In this document: positions 19,423 to 29,340 of the stretch, in pieces
Numbering within the stretch: the first letter of the stretch is position 1
How the letters are laid out: the number at the start of each line of letters is the position of its first letter
Origin: Paraurantiacibacter namhicola
Lineage (GTDB): Bacteria; Pseudomonadota; Alphaproteobacteria; Sphingomonadales; Sphingomonadaceae
Assembly (NCBI RefSeq): GCF_001687545.1
Contig: NZ_CP016545.1
Location: 1,783,001-1,847,000 of the forward strand
Reading direction: 5' to 3'
Length of the DNA: 64,000 nt
Notes under the pieces: model-generated
Seen by the model: only the letters and a program-made list of their open reading frames with translations
The model's database searches: none
Told to the model about the DNA's origin: nothing
Translations under genes and position numbers: made by a program

Positions 19423-21485
19423 CAGAACAGCACCCAGGTGATGGCGGCCACGAGGCCGAGCAGCATGATCAGCGCATAGCTGGTGAGGTATCCGGACTGC
19501 ACACGCTTGGCGAGGCCGCTACCCTGCCCGACCAGCCAGGCCGCGCCATTCGGACCAAAGCGGTCAATCAGGCCGACATCGCCCTTCTGCCAGAAGATGC
19601 GCCCGATCCAGAAGGCCGGCTTCACGAACAGCAGGTTGTAAAGCTCGTCGAAATACCACTTGTTGAACACGAAATTGTACACCGGCCCCAGCTGCTTGGT
19701 GGTCTCACCCGGCAGGCTGGTGTTGCGGATATAGGCATACCACGCGCCCAGCAGGCCGAGCAGCATCACTACCAGCGCGGAATACTTCACCCAGTACGGC
19801 ACTTCAGTCATGGCCTGCATCAGTGCAGGATCGAAGGCGAGCGAGCCGGCCCAGAAGTTGCCCTCCACGCTCAGGAAAGCGTCGTGGAAGATCTGGCCCG
19901 CGAAGATCGCGCCGATGCTTAGCACCGCAAGCGGGACGAGCATGGAAATCGGGCTTTCATGCGGATGGTAGCCCGCCGTCCCGTCATACTGGTCAGCCGC
20001 AGGCACGGCATGCGTGGCGTCGTCGCCCGCGTCTTCCTGGCTGGCGGGATTGTGCTCTTCCGGCGTATCGTGCCCGTGATGGACGGCGTGCTGGATATGC
20101 TCGCTCTCGGCCCAGCGCGGCTTGCCCCAGAAGGTCAGGAACATCAGGCGCCAGCTGTAGAAACTGGTCAGCAGGGCCGCGAAAACGCCGACCCAGAATG
20201 CGCCCGTGCCGTGGCCACCCGCCGCGTAGGACACTTCGAGGATCGCGTCCTTGGACCAGAAACCGGCAAAGCCTGCGCCGAGGTGGTAGATGCCGACGCC
20301 GGTAATCGCCAGCGTGCCGACCAGCATGGCCCAGAATGTGAAGGGGATCTGCTTACGCAGGCCGCCGTAATAGCGCATGTCCTGCTCGTGATGCATGGCG
20401 TGGATCACGCTGCCCGCGCCCAGGAACAGCAGCGCCTTGAAGAAGGCGTGCGTGAACAGGTGGAACATGGCGGCGCCATAAGCGCCCACGCCTGCTGCGA
20501 AGAACATGTAGCCCAGCTGCGAGCAGGTGGAATAGGCGATGACGCGCTTGATGTCCCACTGCGTCGTTCCGACGGTGGCAGCGAACAGGCAGGTGGCCGC
20601 GCCGATGAAGATCACGAAGTTCAGCGCGATCGGCGCGGCTTCGAACATCGGCGACAGGCGGCAGACCATGAACACGCCCGCCGTAACCATGGTGGCTGCG
20701 TGGATCAGCGCGGAGACGGGTGTGGGCCCCTCCATCGCGTCCGGAAGCCATGTGTGCAGGCCCAGCTGCGCGGACTTGCCCATCGCGCCCACGAACAGCA
20801 GCAGGCAGATGATCGTCATCGTATCGATGCGCATGCCGAGGAAGCCAATGCTGCTGGCCCCTTCCATGGCGGGCGCGGCGGAAAGGATTTCCGGGATGGA
20901 AACCGTGCCGAACACCAGGAAGGTGCCGAAGATGCCGAGCATGAAGCCAAGGTCGCCCACGCGGTTGACCACGAAGGCCTTGATCGCGGCGGCATTCGCG
21001 CTGGGTTTCTTGAACCAGAAGCCGATCAGCAGGTAACTGGCGAGGCCCACCCCTTCCCAACCGAAGAACATCTGGACGAGGTTGTCCGCCGTCACCAGCA
21101 TCAGCATGGCGAAGGTGAACAGCGAGAGATAAGCGAAGAAGCGCGGCTGGTCCGGATCTTCGTCCATATAGCCCCAGCTGTAGACATGGACGAGTGCGGA
21201 GACGGTAGTGATCACCACCAGCATCACCGCCGTCAGCGTGTCGACGCGCAGCGCCCAGTCGAAGCTGAGATCGCCGGACTGGATCCATTGCAGCACGGGG
21301 ACGACGCTGGCGTCCATGCTGCCATTTAGGAAGCCGAAAAAGATCGGCCAGCTGAGCGCGCAGGACACCAGCAGCGCACCGGTCGTGAGCGATTTCACGA
21401 CCGTATTGCCCAGCGCCCTGTTGCCGAGGCCGCCAATGATGGCCGCCAGCAAGGGCAGGAATACGATGATCAGGATCGATTGCAC
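19422..21485 (-). CDS. nuoL: NADH-quinone oxidoreductase subunit L
   Basis: 687 aa, the distal antiporter-like pump subunit with the long lateral helix at the C-terminus. It has [38 protein letters not shown] and [15 protein letters not shown]. It starts with GTG at 21485, 7 bp after nuoK. Between helices near residues 470-515 is an extended hydrophilic loop rich in His, Asp and Glu ([13 protein letters not shown] and more). Such a loop is common in the subunit's alphaproteobacterial versions, but its metal-like composition is notable. Confidence 0.95.
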   Translation of the reverse strand: MQSILIIVFLPLLAAIIGGLGNRALGNTVVKSLTTGALLVSCALSWPIFFGFLNGSMDASVVPVLQWIQSGDLSFDWALRVDTLTAVMLVVITTVSALVHVYSWGYMDEDPDQPRFFAYLSLFTFAMLMLVTADNLVQMFFGWEGVGLASYLLIGFWFKKPSANAAAIKAFVVNRVGDLGFMLGIFGTFLVFGTVSIPEILSAAPAMEGASSIGFLGMRIDTMTIICLLLFVGAMGKSAQLGLHTWLPDAMEGPTPVSALIHAATMVTAGVFMVCRLSPMFEAAPIALNFVIFIGAATCLFAATVGTTQWDIKRVIAYSTCSQLGYMFFAAGVGAYGAAMFHLFTHAFFKALLFLGAGSVIHAMHHEQDMRYYGGLRKQIPFTFWAMLVGTLAITGVGIYHLGAGFAGFWSKDAILEVSYAAGGHGTGAFWVGVFAALLTSFYSWRLMFLTFWGKPRWAESEHIQHAVHHGHDTPEEHNPASQEDAGDDATHAVPAADQYDGTAGYHPHESPISMLVPLAVLSIGAIFAGQIFHDAFLSVEGNFWAGSLAFDPALMQAMTEVPYWVKYSALVVMLLGLLGAWYAYIRNTSLPGETTKQLGPVYNFVFNKWYFDELYNLLFVKPAFWIGRIFWQKGDVGLIDRFGPNGAAWLVGQGSGLAKRVQSGYLTSYALIMLLGLVAAITWVLF

Positions 21486-21492
21486 CGGCGGA

Positions 21493-21798
21493 TTACCCCT
21501 TCATCCGGCTGGGATCGTCGACCGCGATGGTGCCGCGGCCGCGGAAATAGATGACCAGGATGGCAAGCCCGATGGCTGCCTCGCCCGCCGCGACGGTCAG
21601 CACGAACATGGCGAAGACCTGCCCCACCAGATCGCCCAGGAAGGCGCTGAATGCGACGAGGTTGATGTTCACGCTGAGCAGGATCAGCTCGATCGCCATC
21701 AGGATGACGATGATGTTCTTGCGATTGAGGAAGATGCCCAGCACGCCGATCACGAACAGGATCGAACTGACGATGACGTAATGTTCGATACCGATCAC
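21493..21798 (-). CDS. nuoK: NADH-quinone oxidoreductase subunit K
   Basis: 101 aa, three membrane helices. It has the conserved glutamates in the second and third helices ([18 protein letters not shown] and [11 protein letters not shown]) that form part of the proton path in the membrane arm. The start is a GTG overlapping the nuoJ stop by 4 nt (GTGA). Confidence 0.95.
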   Translation of the reverse strand: MIGIEHYVIVSSILFVIGVLGIFLNRKNIIVILMAIELILLSVNINLVAFSAFLGDLVGQVFAMFVLTVAAGEAAIGLAILVIYFRGRGTIAVDDPSRMKG

Positions 21799-22430
21799 AG
21801 CTCGACCCCCTTGCCCACTTCCGGTCGCTGTAGCTCCGTCGCGTCCTGCGGACGGCGCGAGACCTGCTTGCCGATGTTCTGGTGGCCGCGTTCGGTGCGC
21901 GGCGGACGGTGGGTGAGCACAATGGCGCCGACCATGGCGACCAGCAGGATCATCCCTGCGCCTTCGAACAGCAGCAGGTACTCACTGAACATCAGCGCGC
22001 CGAGGCCGGCGGTGTTGCTGCCGCCAAGTGCCTCTGCGCCCGTGGGCGTTACCGCAGCCGCAGTGGCGCTGCCGATCTCCAGCGCGCCTGCACGATAGGC
22101 GCCGATGCCCAGCACCAGTTCCGCCAGCAGGACCAGCGCGATGGCGATGCCTAGCGGGAAGTTCTTCATGAAACCGGCGCGCAATTCGGCGAAATCGATG
22201 TCCAGCATCATCACCACGAACAGGAACAGCACCGCGACCGCGCCGACATAGACGATGACCAGCAGCATCGCGATGAATTCCGCCCCCACCAGAACCATCA
22301 GGCCGGCGGCGTTGAAGAAAGCCAGGATCAGCCACAGCACGGAATGCACCGGGTTGCGGGCCATGATGACCATCACCGCGCTGGCGATGACGATCGTGGC
22401 GAACAGGTAAAAGGCTATTGTCTGGATCAT
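21795..22430 (-). CDS. nuoJ: NADH-quinone oxidoreductase subunit J
   Basis: 211 aa, five predicted membrane helices. The motif [20 protein letters not shown] and the glycine-rich third helix [16 protein letters not shown] match NuoJ/ND6, whose pi-bulge links quinone reduction to pumping. The hydrophilic tail (about 180-211) is a little longer than in E. coli. It begins 15 bp after nuoI, one of the few real gaps in the operon. Confidence 0.95.
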   Translation of the reverse strand: MIQTIAFYLFATIVIASAVMVIMARNPVHSVLWLILAFFNAAGLMVLVGAEFIAMLLVIVYVGAVAVLFLFVVMMLDIDFAELRAGFMKNFPLGIAIALVLLAELVLGIGAYRAGALEIGSATAAAVTPTGAEALGGSNTAGLGALMFSEYLLLFEGAGMILLVAMVGAIVLTHRPPRTERGHQNIGKQVSRRPQDATELQRPEVGKGVEL

Positions 22431-22445
22431 CGGATCGCGCGGCCC

Positions 22446-22931
22446 CTACCGATACGGCGCATCGGCTTCAAGATTGGCAGCGATCGCGCGCTCCCACTTG
22501 TCCCCGTTGGCCAGCAGTTTCGCCTTATCGTAGAGCAGTTCCTCGCGCGTTTCGGTCGCGTATTCGAAGTTCGGCCCCTCGACCACCGCATCCACCGGGC
22601 AGGCTTCCTGGCAGAAACCGCAATAGATGCACTTGGTCATGTCGATGTCGTAGCGCGTCGTGCGGCGGCTGCCGTCTTCGCGCGGTTCGCTCTCGATGGT
22701 GATCGCCTGCGCCGGGCATACAGCCTCGCACAGCTTGCAGGCGATGCAGCGTTCCTCCCCGTTGGGATAGCGCCGCAGCGCATGCTCGCCGCGGAAGCGA
22801 GGGCTCAGCGGGTTCTTCTCGTACGGGTAATTGATCGTGACCTTGGGCTTGAAGAAATACTTCAGCGTCAGGGCGTGCGCCTTCACGAACTCCCACAGGG
22901 TAAAGGACTTGAGCAGTTGCAGGGCGGTCAT
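22446..22931 (-). CDS. nuoI: NADH-quinone oxidoreductase subunit I
   Basis: 161 aa ferredoxin-like subunit carrying clusters N6a and N6b. The two CxxCxxCxxxCP motifs are visible: [12 protein letters not shown] and [12 protein letters not shown]. The frame stays open far upstream, but the proper start is the ATG at 22931, which overlaps the nuoH stop by 4 nt and gives the family N-terminus. It passes electrons from NuoG toward NuoB. Confidence 0.96.
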   Translation of the reverse strand: MTALQLLKSFTLWEFVKAHALTLKYFFKPKVTINYPYEKNPLSPRFRGEHALRRYPNGEERCIACKLCEAVCPAQAITIESEPREDGSRRTTRYDIDMTKCIYCGFCQEACPVDAVVEGPNFEYATETREELLYDKAKLLANGDKWERAIAANLEADAPYR

Positions 22932-23986
22932 GCCGCACCTCCGTATCGGGTAAGCATCAGCCATCCGGAAATCAGGACGACGAAGATCAGGCTCATTGGC
23001 AGGAAGACCTTCCAGCCAAGCCGCATCAGCTGGTCGTAGCGATAGCGCGGAACGGTCGCCATCACCCAGCTGAACATGAAGAAGAAGAAGAAGGTCTTCA
23101 GCAGGAACCACACGATGCCCGGGATGTCGAACCAGGGGATCAAGTCGATATTCAGCGGGGGCAGCCAGCCACCGAAGAACAGCAGTGTATTGAGGCTGCA
23201 CATCAGCAGGATGTTGGCATATTCGCCCAGCCAGAACAGCGCGAAGCTCATGGAGCTGTATTCGGTCTGGTAACCGGCGACGAGCTCGGATTCCGCTTCG
23301 GTCAGGTCGAAGGGCACGCGCTGCGTTTCCGCCAGCGAGCTGATGAAGAACACCACCCACATCGGGAATAGCAGCAGGTTGAACCAGTACCCGTTCACGA
23401 TGCCGAAGCCGTGGCCGAGCTGCGAATTGACGATATCGGTCAGGTTGAACGTGCCGGCATAGAGCACCACGCACACCAGGATGAAGCCGATGGAGACCTC
23501 GTAGGAGATCATCTGCGCCGCGGCGCGCATGGCGGAGAAGAACGGGTATTTGGAGTTACTCGCCCACCCGCTCATCACGATGCCGTAAACCGACAGGCTG
23601 CTTACAGCGAGAATATAGAGCAGGCCGACATTGATGTCCGCCAGCAGCACGCCCTCGTCGAAGGGGATCACCGCCCAGGCGGCCAGCGCCACGGTGAAGG
23701 TGACGATGGGCGCGAGCAGGAAAATGCCCTTGTTCGCAGCCGAAGGAATGATGGTTTCCTGCAGGAAGACCTTCAGGCCGTCCGCGAAGCTCTGCAGCAG
23801 GCCGAAGGGCCCCACCACATTCGGCCCGCGACGCAGGTTGATGGCAGCCCAGACCTTGCGGTCCACATAGATGATCATGGCCACGGCCAGCATCAACGGC
23901 AGCGCAATCAGCAGGATGCCGGCGATCGTGGCGACGAACCACGCCCATTCATAGGACATGCCGAGGGATTGGAAGAATTCGGTCAT
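22928..23986 (-). CDS. nuoH: NADH-quinone oxidoreductase subunit H
   Basis: 352 aa, eight-helix subunit that forms much of the quinone chamber at the junction of the arms. It shows [20 protein letters not shown], the acidic loop [19 protein letters not shown] and the C-terminal [12 protein letters not shown]. The start shares one base with the stop of the 57-aa gene before it. Confidence 0.96.
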   Translation of the reverse strand: MTEFFQSLGMSYEWAWFVATIAGILLIALPLMLAVAMIIYVDRKVWAAINLRRGPNVVGPFGLLQSFADGLKVFLQETIIPSAANKGIFLLAPIVTFTVALAAWAVIPFDEGVLLADINVGLLYILAVSSLSVYGIVMSGWASNSKYPFFSAMRAAAQMISYEVSIGFILVCVVLYAGTFNLTDIVNSQLGHGFGIVNGYWFNLLLFPMWVVFFISSLAETQRVPFDLTEAESELVAGYQTEYSSMSFALFWLGEYANILLMCSLNTLLFFGGWLPPLNIDLIPWFDIPGIVWFLLKTFFFFFMFSWVMATVPRYRYDQLMRLGWKVFLPMSLIFVVLISGWLMLTRYGGAA

Positions 23987-24159
23987 CAGTCGCCGCCTCC
24001 GCCGCAGCCGCCTTCTCCGTAACTGCCACCAGCAGCACTCGATCCTCCCGCGTCAGATCCACCACCGAGCCGGTCGAGGAAAAAGGGAGCGAACTTCTGC
24101 AACGTCAGCAAAACGACCAACAGGGTCGCCGCGCTTCCGAGTAACACCAAGAAGTTCAT
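23986..24159 (-). CDS. Tiny single-helix, glycine-rich membrane protein between nuoG and nuoH
   Basis: 57 aa, shorter than usual gene-calling cut-offs. The ATG at 24159 overlaps the nuoG stop by 4 nt, and the TGA at 23986-23988 shares one base with the nuoH ATG, so it is exactly fitted between them. A hydrophobic helix (about 3-23, [20 protein letters not shown]) is followed by FFLDRLGGG and a tail of about 25 residues made almost only of Gly, Ser, Ala and one Cys ([13 protein letters not shown]). I know of no matching family. Coupling implies dosage near that of the membrane arm; a complex I accessory or assembly role is inference. Confidence 0.75.
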   Translation of the reverse strand: MNFLVLLGSAATLLVVLLTLQKFAPFFLDRLGGGSDAGGSSAAGGSYGEGGCGGGGD

Positions 24160-26144
24160 TCCGCTGCCTCCCGCACGTCCTCGCCGTGGACCAGTTCGGC
24201 CGAGCAGCGCTGCATGGTCGGGCTGGAGCGGGCGATGGGATTGGTCAGGTAGAAATCGCTTATTGGATAGGCGTCGATGAAGCCTTCCGCCTTTGCCTTG
24301 GCGTCCGGTTTGGGCAGCGCACCGTAATCGGCCAGGCCTTCCTTGCCCAGCGCGGGCACAGCCTTGGTCATAGCGGCGCGCAATTCGGCGAAGCTGTCGA
24401 AGCCGACACTCACGCCCAGCGCATCGGCGAGTGCCCGCAGGATCGTCCAGTCCTCGCGCGCGTCACCGGGGGCGAACACGGCCTTGTCGGCGAACTGCAC
24501 GCGCCCTTCGGTGCTGACATAGGTGCCAGCCTTTTCGGTATAGGCGGCGGCAGGCAGGATGATGTCCGCCGCATGCGCGCCCTTGTCGCCGTGATGGCCG
24601 ATATAGACCTTCAGGCTGCCTTCGAATGCGGCGTAATCCACCTCGTCCGCGCCCAGTGCCAGCAGCACTTTCGGCTTGGCGTCAGCCACATCCGCAATGC
24701 CGCCCTTCTGCGCAAAGCCCAGCATCAGAGCGCCCATGCGCGCGGCGGAGAAATGCAGCACGTTGAAGGCAGCGTCCCAGCCTGCGGCCAGCGCCATCGC
24801 CTTGCCATGCGCGCCCTTCAGGCACGCGCCGCCGACGATCACCGCCGGGCGCTCAGCCTTGTCAAAAACGTCGGTCACATCGCTGGAAAGCGCGTTCAGC
24901 ACGCCGAGATCGTTGCCCAGGAACTCGGCCGGATAGGTCGTGTCCCACTTGGGCCCGACCACGAACACCTTCGCGCCGCGCTTTACGGCCTTGCGGATGC
25001 GGACATTGACCAGCGGCGCTTCGCGGCGGATGTGGCTGCCCACGATCAGGATCGCGTCGGCTTCCTCGATCCCGGCAAAGGTGGAGTTGAAGTTCACCGC
25101 GGCCAGGTTGGACGTGTCGTAAGCCATGCCGGTCTGGCGGCTTTCGAGCAGGTCGGACCCGCTGGCCTTCAGCAGCGCCTTGGCCGCGAACATCGTCTCG
25201 CAATCGACCATGTCGCCCGCGATGGCAGCAATGGACTTGCCAGGCTTGGCAGCAGCAATCTTCTTGAACGCTTCGTCCCAGCTCGCCTGCTGGAGCTTGC
25301 CCTTCTTGCGGATCCAGACCTTGTCGAGGCGGCGCTGTGTCAGGCCTTCGCACTGGTAGCGCGCCTTGTCCGAAATCCACTCCTCGTTCACGTCGTCATT
25401 GATGCGCGGCAATACCCGCATGACTTCGCGGCCCCGGCTGTCGACGCGGATATTCGAACCCATCGCGTCCGAGACATCGATGCTCAGCGTCTTCTTGAGC
25501 TCCCACGGACGCGCTTCATAAGCGTAGGGGCGGCTTGTCAGCGCGCCGACCGGGCACAGGTCGATGACATTCGCGGACAGCTCATGCTCCGCCGCCTGTT
25601 CCAGATACGTCGTGATCTGCATGTTCTCGCCGCGGTAAAGCGCGCCGATCTCGTCAACGCCGGCCACTTCTTCGGAGAAGCGCACGCAGCGGGTGCAATG
25701 GATGCAGCGGGTCATGATCGTCTTGATCAGCGGGCCCATGTATTTCTCGGTCACCGCGCGCTTGTTCTCGTGATAGCGCGTGGCCCCGCGGCCATACATG
25801 ACCGACTGGTCCTGCAGGTCGCATTCGCCGCCTTGGTCGCAGATGGGGCAATCGAGCGGGTGGTTGATCAGCAGGAATTCCATCACGCCTTCGCGCGCGG
25901 TTTTCACCAGCTCGCTATCGGTGCGGATTTCCTGGCCTTCGGTGGCCGGCAGGGCGCAGCTCGCCTGCGGCTTGGGCGGCCCAGGCTTCACTTCCACCAG
26001 GCACATGCGGCAATTGCCCGCGATGCTCAGGCGTTCGTGATAGCAGAAGCGCGGGATTTCCTTGCCTGCCAGCTCGCAAGCCTGGAGCACCGTGGCTCCA
26101 TCCGGAACCTCGATTTCCTGGCCGTCGACGGTGACTTTGGGCAT
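24156..26144 (-). CDS. nuoG: NADH-quinone oxidoreductase subunit G
   Basis: 662 aa, of the shorter alphaproteobacterial/mitochondrial 75-kDa type, not the about 900-aa enterobacterial one. The N-terminal 2Fe-2S ferredoxin domain has CYHERLSIAGNCRMC, then the HxxxCxxCxxxxxC site of cluster N5 (HPLDCPICDQGGECDLQ), then the 4Fe-4S motif TRCIHCTRC. The rest is the molybdopterin-oxidoreductase-like domain without the cofactor. It is preceded by 129 bp of non-coding DNA after the insertion of four paralogues, so it may need its own promoter or readthrough. Confidence 0.95.
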   Translation of the reverse strand: MPKVTVDGQEIEVPDGATVLQACELAGKEIPRFCYHERLSIAGNCRMCLVEVKPGPPKPQASCALPATEGQEIRTDSELVKTAREGVMEFLLINHPLDCPICDQGGECDLQDQSVMYGRGATRYHENKRAVTEKYMGPLIKTIMTRCIHCTRCVRFSEEVAGVDEIGALYRGENMQITTYLEQAAEHELSANVIDLCPVGALTSRPYAYEARPWELKKTLSIDVSDAMGSNIRVDSRGREVMRVLPRINDDVNEEWISDKARYQCEGLTQRRLDKVWIRKKGKLQQASWDEAFKKIAAAKPGKSIAAIAGDMVDCETMFAAKALLKASGSDLLESRQTGMAYDTSNLAAVNFNSTFAGIEEADAILIVGSHIRREAPLVNVRIRKAVKRGAKVFVVGPKWDTTYPAEFLGNDLGVLNALSSDVTDVFDKAERPAVIVGGACLKGAHGKAMALAAGWDAAFNVLHFSAARMGALMLGFAQKGGIADVADAKPKVLLALGADEVDYAAFEGSLKVYIGHHGDKGAHAADIILPAAAYTEKAGTYVSTEGRVQFADKAVFAPGDAREDWTILRALADALGVSVGFDSFAELRAAMTKAVPALGKEGLADYGALPKPDAKAKAEGFIDAYPISDFYLTNPIARSSPTMQRCSAELVHGEDVREAAE

Positions 26145-26273
26145 GGTGAATCCGTTCCTTGGGCGAGACTTCCCGCGCCTTTAGAGCGTCAGGTCGCCCA
26201 CGTCCATGCCGCGAACCCGGAAATTGGCCGGTTTTTTGATAAGCTTCCGCCGGTTGGCGGAGGATCGTCAATT

Positions 26274-26693
26274 CTAGGAGGCAGGGCTGCGCGCCAGCGT
26301 CTCCTTGGCTGCACTGCGCAGCAGGCTGAGACTGGTGACCATCGCCTGGCTGTGACACCCCGGAGCGTGCTGCATCATCCGGCGTGCGGCCCAGCGCTCT
26401 GCCCTGCTGCCGATCGGCTGCGCGAGGAACTTCGTGATGCGATCCGGGCTGTTGCGTTGCACACAATTCGTGAACTCGAGCGCCGCGAGATAGGCGGAAT
26501 CGGGCTCCGATCCATGCTCCACTTCAAAAGTGGTCGCGCGCTGGGAATGCGGATAGAAATTGCCGGTGGGCGGAGACGCGGCGCCGGTTGGCTTGTCGTA
26601 CGCGCCATATTCCATATTCTGGGCCGCAACATGCGGTGCGAATCCGATGGAAAGTGCCGCCGCTGCGATCGCTATCATTCCCTTACGCATCAC
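26274..26693 (-). CDS. Exported cysteine-pair protein, single-repeat paralogue (D)
   Basis: 139 aa. A Sec signal peptide (MRKGMIAIAAAALSIGFAPH, cleavage near VAAQ) is followed by one copy of a repeat also found in the three genes upstream: a Cys in TNCVQRNSPDR, a GS.AER segment, a Cys in HAPGCHSQ about 35 residues on, and LLRSAAKETL at the end. The other paralogues have two copies; here the protein stops right after the first, so it is either a natural half-size member or a truncated one. Nearest to paralogue C (shared CVQR, QPIGS, AERRAA-type stretches). Function unknown, probably periplasmic. Confidence 0.75.
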   Translation of the reverse strand: MMRKGMIAIAAAALSIGFAPHVAAQNMEYGAYDKPTGAASPPTGNFYPHSQRATTFEVEHGSEPDSAYLAALEFTNCVQRNSPDRITKFLAQPIGSRAERWAARRMMQHAPGCHSQAMVTSLSLLRSAAKETLARSPAS

Positions 26694-26739
26694 CAGGTCT
26701 CCTTACATATCCCGCCGCTGATTTGATTGCCGCTCCCGC

Positions 26740-27513
26740 TCAGACATCCCGCGCGAATTCGCCGCTGCGGGTCCAGTGATACAGAGCCTCGGCAAGATAC
26801 GAGCGGTAAGTCACGGCCGCGAGGTCGTTCTTCGCCTCCATCGTGCCGCACATGCCGGTGACACTCGCGATCTGCTCACGCAGCGCCTTTTCCTCGTCAC
26901 TGCCGTGGTCTGCCAGGATGAGCTTTCGTGCGAGACCGGGCGCAACCATGACCTGGCACTGGGTGTAGCGGGCCAAGGCGCGCACATCCGGGTCGTTCCT
27001 GTCCGAAATAGCCGGATTGTAAGCCATGAAACGCTCGATCCGCTCGCTATCCAGCGTCCCGGCCCGGTCGATATCCGGCGAAGCGTAATTCTGGAGGATC
27101 GTTTCCGAAGCCGCACCGCGCAGGAAGCGGACGCTCACCACGAAGCTGCGGCTGGAACAGCCAGGCGCACTGCGCAGGAGCGCGCTTGCGGCGCGGCGTT
27201 CGGCGGAGCTGCCGATCGGCTGGCGCAGGAAACGCTCGAGCCGCTTTGGCGTCACGCGTTGCACGCAGTCCGTGAAGCCGAGCGATTTCGTATATTGTTC
27301 CCGATAGCCCGAGCCGCCGGTCAGCATGCGCGAGGCGTCCAGCGAATTGCGCTGTTCGAAATCCTGGAACGTGGTCGGCGGGGCCGGCAGTGGCGGCGGC
27401 ATCGGGGCCGGCGTGGGCGTTGGCGTGCCGCCACTGCTCTGCGCCAGGGCAGGCCCAGCCATGCCCATCAGCACGGCCGCAATCGCTGCGAAGCTGGCGC
27501 GCCCTGCCCTCAT
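26740..27513 (-). CDS. Exported cysteine-pair protein, two-repeat paralogue (C)
   Basis: 257 aa. Signal peptide MRAGRASFAAIAAVLMGMAG ending in PALAQ, then a Pro-rich stretch (PTPTPAPMPPPLPAPP). Repeat 1 has TDCVQRVTPKRLERFL, SAPGCSSR and FLRGAASE; repeat 2 has TQCQVMVAPGLARKLI, HGSDEEKAL, TGMCGTME and YLAEALYHW. The paired cysteines in each repeat suggest a disulfide in the periplasm. The start overlaps the stop of paralogue B by 4 nt, so the two are translationally coupled. I do not recognise a named family. Confidence 0.8.
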   Translation of the reverse strand: MRAGRASFAAIAAVLMGMAGPALAQSSGGTPTPTPAPMPPPLPAPPTTFQDFEQRNSLDASRMLTGGSGYREQYTKSLGFTDCVQRVTPKRLERFLRQPIGSSAERRAASALLRSAPGCSSRSFVVSVRFLRGAASETILQNYASPDIDRAGTLDSERIERFMAYNPAISDRNDPDVRALARYTQCQVMVAPGLARKLILADHGSDEEKALREQIASVTGMCGTMEAKNDLAAVTYRSYLAEALYHWTRSGEFARDV

Positions 27514-28220
27514 CCCGCGTCGCCTGCGAAATCGATCCAGTAATACAGCGCCAGCGCGGTGTAGGCCCGCTGGAAGTAAGGCGTCAGCTCCGTCACATCG
27601 GACAGCAGCACGTCGCAGGACGGCGTGATTTCCTTCAGCGTGGCGAGCGCGGCGCTCTCCTCATCCGATCCCGGTTCCGTGCTCAGCACGGCGCGTGCGG
27701 GAAACGGTGCGATCGCCACCCGGCATTGCCCTGCCAGCTGGTGCATCGTGAAGGGATCCTTCTTGTCCACCTTGGGCACGATCACAGCCTTCATGAAGCC
27801 GTTGACCTGCTCCACCGACCCACCCTGCGGGATTGTGGTGGTATGTTCAGGGTCCAGCACGCTCTGTTCGGCGATACCTGCGCGCATGAGGTCGAAATCG
27901 ACGATGGTCCGCACCGGCGTGCATACATCGACGCGGGCAACATATTCGCCGAAGCGCAGCGTCTTCTCAGCCTTGCCTTCCACCATCTGGTCCAGCGCCA
28001 GGCGCGCGCGATCCGGATTGCGGCCATAAGCGCATTTGCCGAAAGTACGGGCGAATTCGGCCTGTTCCTTCTGCTTCACGGCGTTGACGGACAGCTCCGC
28101 GCGGCTGTTGCGCTCCTGCGACTGGCTCATGTCGAAGCCGGTCGCGACATCCTGCGCACCAGCGGGACTGGCGACAAAAGAGAGAGCGACGGCCGTGGCG
28201 GCAGCAGAGACAATACGCAT
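27510..28220 (-). CDS. Exported cysteine-pair protein, two-repeat paralogue (B)
   Basis: 236 aa from the ATG at 28220 (AAGGTG upstream), which gives the signal peptide MRIVSAAATAVALSFVASPA, cleaved after GAQ. A longer frame upstream gives no signal peptide and is rejected. Repeat 1: GKCAYGRNPDRARLAL ... VDVCTPVR ... MRAGIAEQSVL. Repeat 2: GQCRVAIAPFPARAVL, GSDEESAAL, TPSCDVLLS, AYTALALYYW. Same two-cysteine spacing as its neighbours. Coupled to paralogue C by a 4-nt overlap; a 205-bp gap separates it from paralogue A. Confidence 0.8.
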   Translation of the reverse strand: MRIVSAAATAVALSFVASPAGAQDVATGFDMSQSQERNSRAELSVNAVKQKEQAEFARTFGKCAYGRNPDRARLALDQMVEGKAEKTLRFGEYVARVDVCTPVRTIVDFDLMRAGIAEQSVLDPEHTTTIPQGGSVEQVNGFMKAVIVPKVDKKDPFTMHQLAGQCRVAIAPFPARAVLSTEPGSDEESAALATLKEITPSCDVLLSDVTELTPYFQRAYTALALYYWIDFAGDAG

Positions 28221-28425
28221 TAGGGACACCTTGTTTATTGGACCACGTCTTAGGAAAGCGACATGAAGCCCGGATGAAGGACAGGCGGATTGCCGCCAGT
28301 ATCCTGCCACGCTCGGTCCAAGACGCACCGCGTGGGAGCGCCAATCCGCCAACGGCATTGGCAGTCCGACGAACGGCATCCGTGGTGGGGTCGGCCCTAA
28401 GGCCCACCAGCCTTTTCACCGCGAG

Positions 28426-29205
28426 CTATGAGGCGTCCTTGGCGGAAGAAAACATCTGCAAATAGTAGAGCGCGCGTGCGGTGAAGCCGCGCTCGAACCA
28501 GTGCGTCAGACGTTCACCGCGGCCGAAGAACCTGTCGCACAGCGGTGTGTCCGCATAGAATTCTTCCAAGGTATCCCGCTCCTGCGCGCTTCCGACCTCA
28601 TGATCCAGCACATCTCGGGCAAGATATGGCGAAAGCGCAACTCGGCACTGATATCCCAGTTGCAGGGTCGTTAGGATATCGCCCGCCGAAGCATTGCGAG
28701 CCTCGACACTGCCAAGGAATGCGAGCAGCTCCGCTTCCGACCCGACAGGCCTGAAGCTGGAGGCCGGATACATCTTCGTGACAAAAATCTCGGCCATGGA
28801 GCCACGGACGAAATTCGTATCCACCAGGCCGCTGACAGGGGCGCAGGTGTCGAACCGCTCGTAATAGCGCGTCTCGAGAGTGCTCGTCTCTTTGACCCCG
28901 GCGAAGAAGGAGTCGAGCATCTGTTTTGCGCGGGACTCGCTCAGCCTGACCGCGCAGCCTGCGAATCTTGACGCCTTCCAGTACCCCTTTCTCTGCGCAC
29001 GATCGCCGCGATAGATAAGCGGTATCTGCTGCTCCACCGATTGCTGGGCAAAATCGAAGTCCACGAGATCGTTGGCGCCTGGGGCAAAGGTGACCGTGGG
29101 GCGTGGTCCGGTGTTGCCGCGAGATGGCTGTGCGGCAGCCGGCGTCCATTGGAAGGCGAGCAGCAAAAGCGCAGCGGGCCAGAACCTGAGAAAAATCTTC
29201 AGCAC
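28426..29205 (-). CDS. Exported cysteine-pair protein, two-repeat paralogue (A)
   Basis: 259 aa from a GTG at 29205 with AAGGGGA just upstream; this start gives a good signal peptide (MLKIFLRFWPAALLLLAFQW ... AAAQ), whereas the longer frame from 29322 buries it. Repeat 1: AGCAVRLSESRAKQML, FDTCAPVSG, RGSMAEIFV. Repeat 2: YQCRVALSPYLARDVL, GSAQERDTL, TPLCDRFFG, FTARALYYL. It is the first of four tandem paralogues that sit between nuoF and nuoG. Family not recognised; no catalytic motif seen. Confidence 0.8.
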   Translation of the reverse strand: MLKIFLRFWPAALLLLAFQWTPAAAQPSRGNTGPRPTVTFAPGANDLVDFDFAQQSVEQQIPLIYRGDRAQRKGYWKASRFAGCAVRLSESRAKQMLDSFFAGVKETSTLETRYYERFDTCAPVSGLVDTNFVRGSMAEIFVTKMYPASSFRPVGSEAELLAFLGSVEARNASAGDILTTLQLGYQCRVALSPYLARDVLDHEVGSAQERDTLEEFYADTPLCDRFFGRGERLTHWFERGFTARALYYLQMFSSAKDAS

Positions 29206-29340
29206 GATCGTCCCCTTCAATCTCAGCAATCGCTTCCCAACAAAGCGATTGGCGAGCGGAGGATTGACCCTGCTAGCTTTCCCGGAAGTGAATGGCCGGA
29301 TTACATCTCTGAAATCCGGCACGAATCTGCGTAGGTACCC

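Noticed and set aside
24156-24159. Idea that 1-nt and 4-nt overlaps mark sequencing errors or frameshifts
   Set aside because: The overlaps recur with the same pattern at many junctions of the operon and all flanking genes are full length, so they are genuine coupling signals.
26244-26263. Hairpin CTTCCGCC-GGTT-GGCGGAGG upstream of nuoG as a terminator for paralogue D
   Set aside because: On the minus strand the stem is followed by A-rich sequence, not a T-run; the T-run lies on the wrong side.
23958-26726. Plus-strand open frame of about 920 codons opposite nuoG
   Set aside because: Antisense to nuoG and its neighbours; composition typical of GC-rich shadow frames.
28383-28416. Hairpin TGGTGGG/CCCACCA plus TTTT in the gap between paralogues A and B as a terminator
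   Set aside because: The T-run follows the stem only in the plus direction, while both genes are on the minus strand, so it would not end their transcript.
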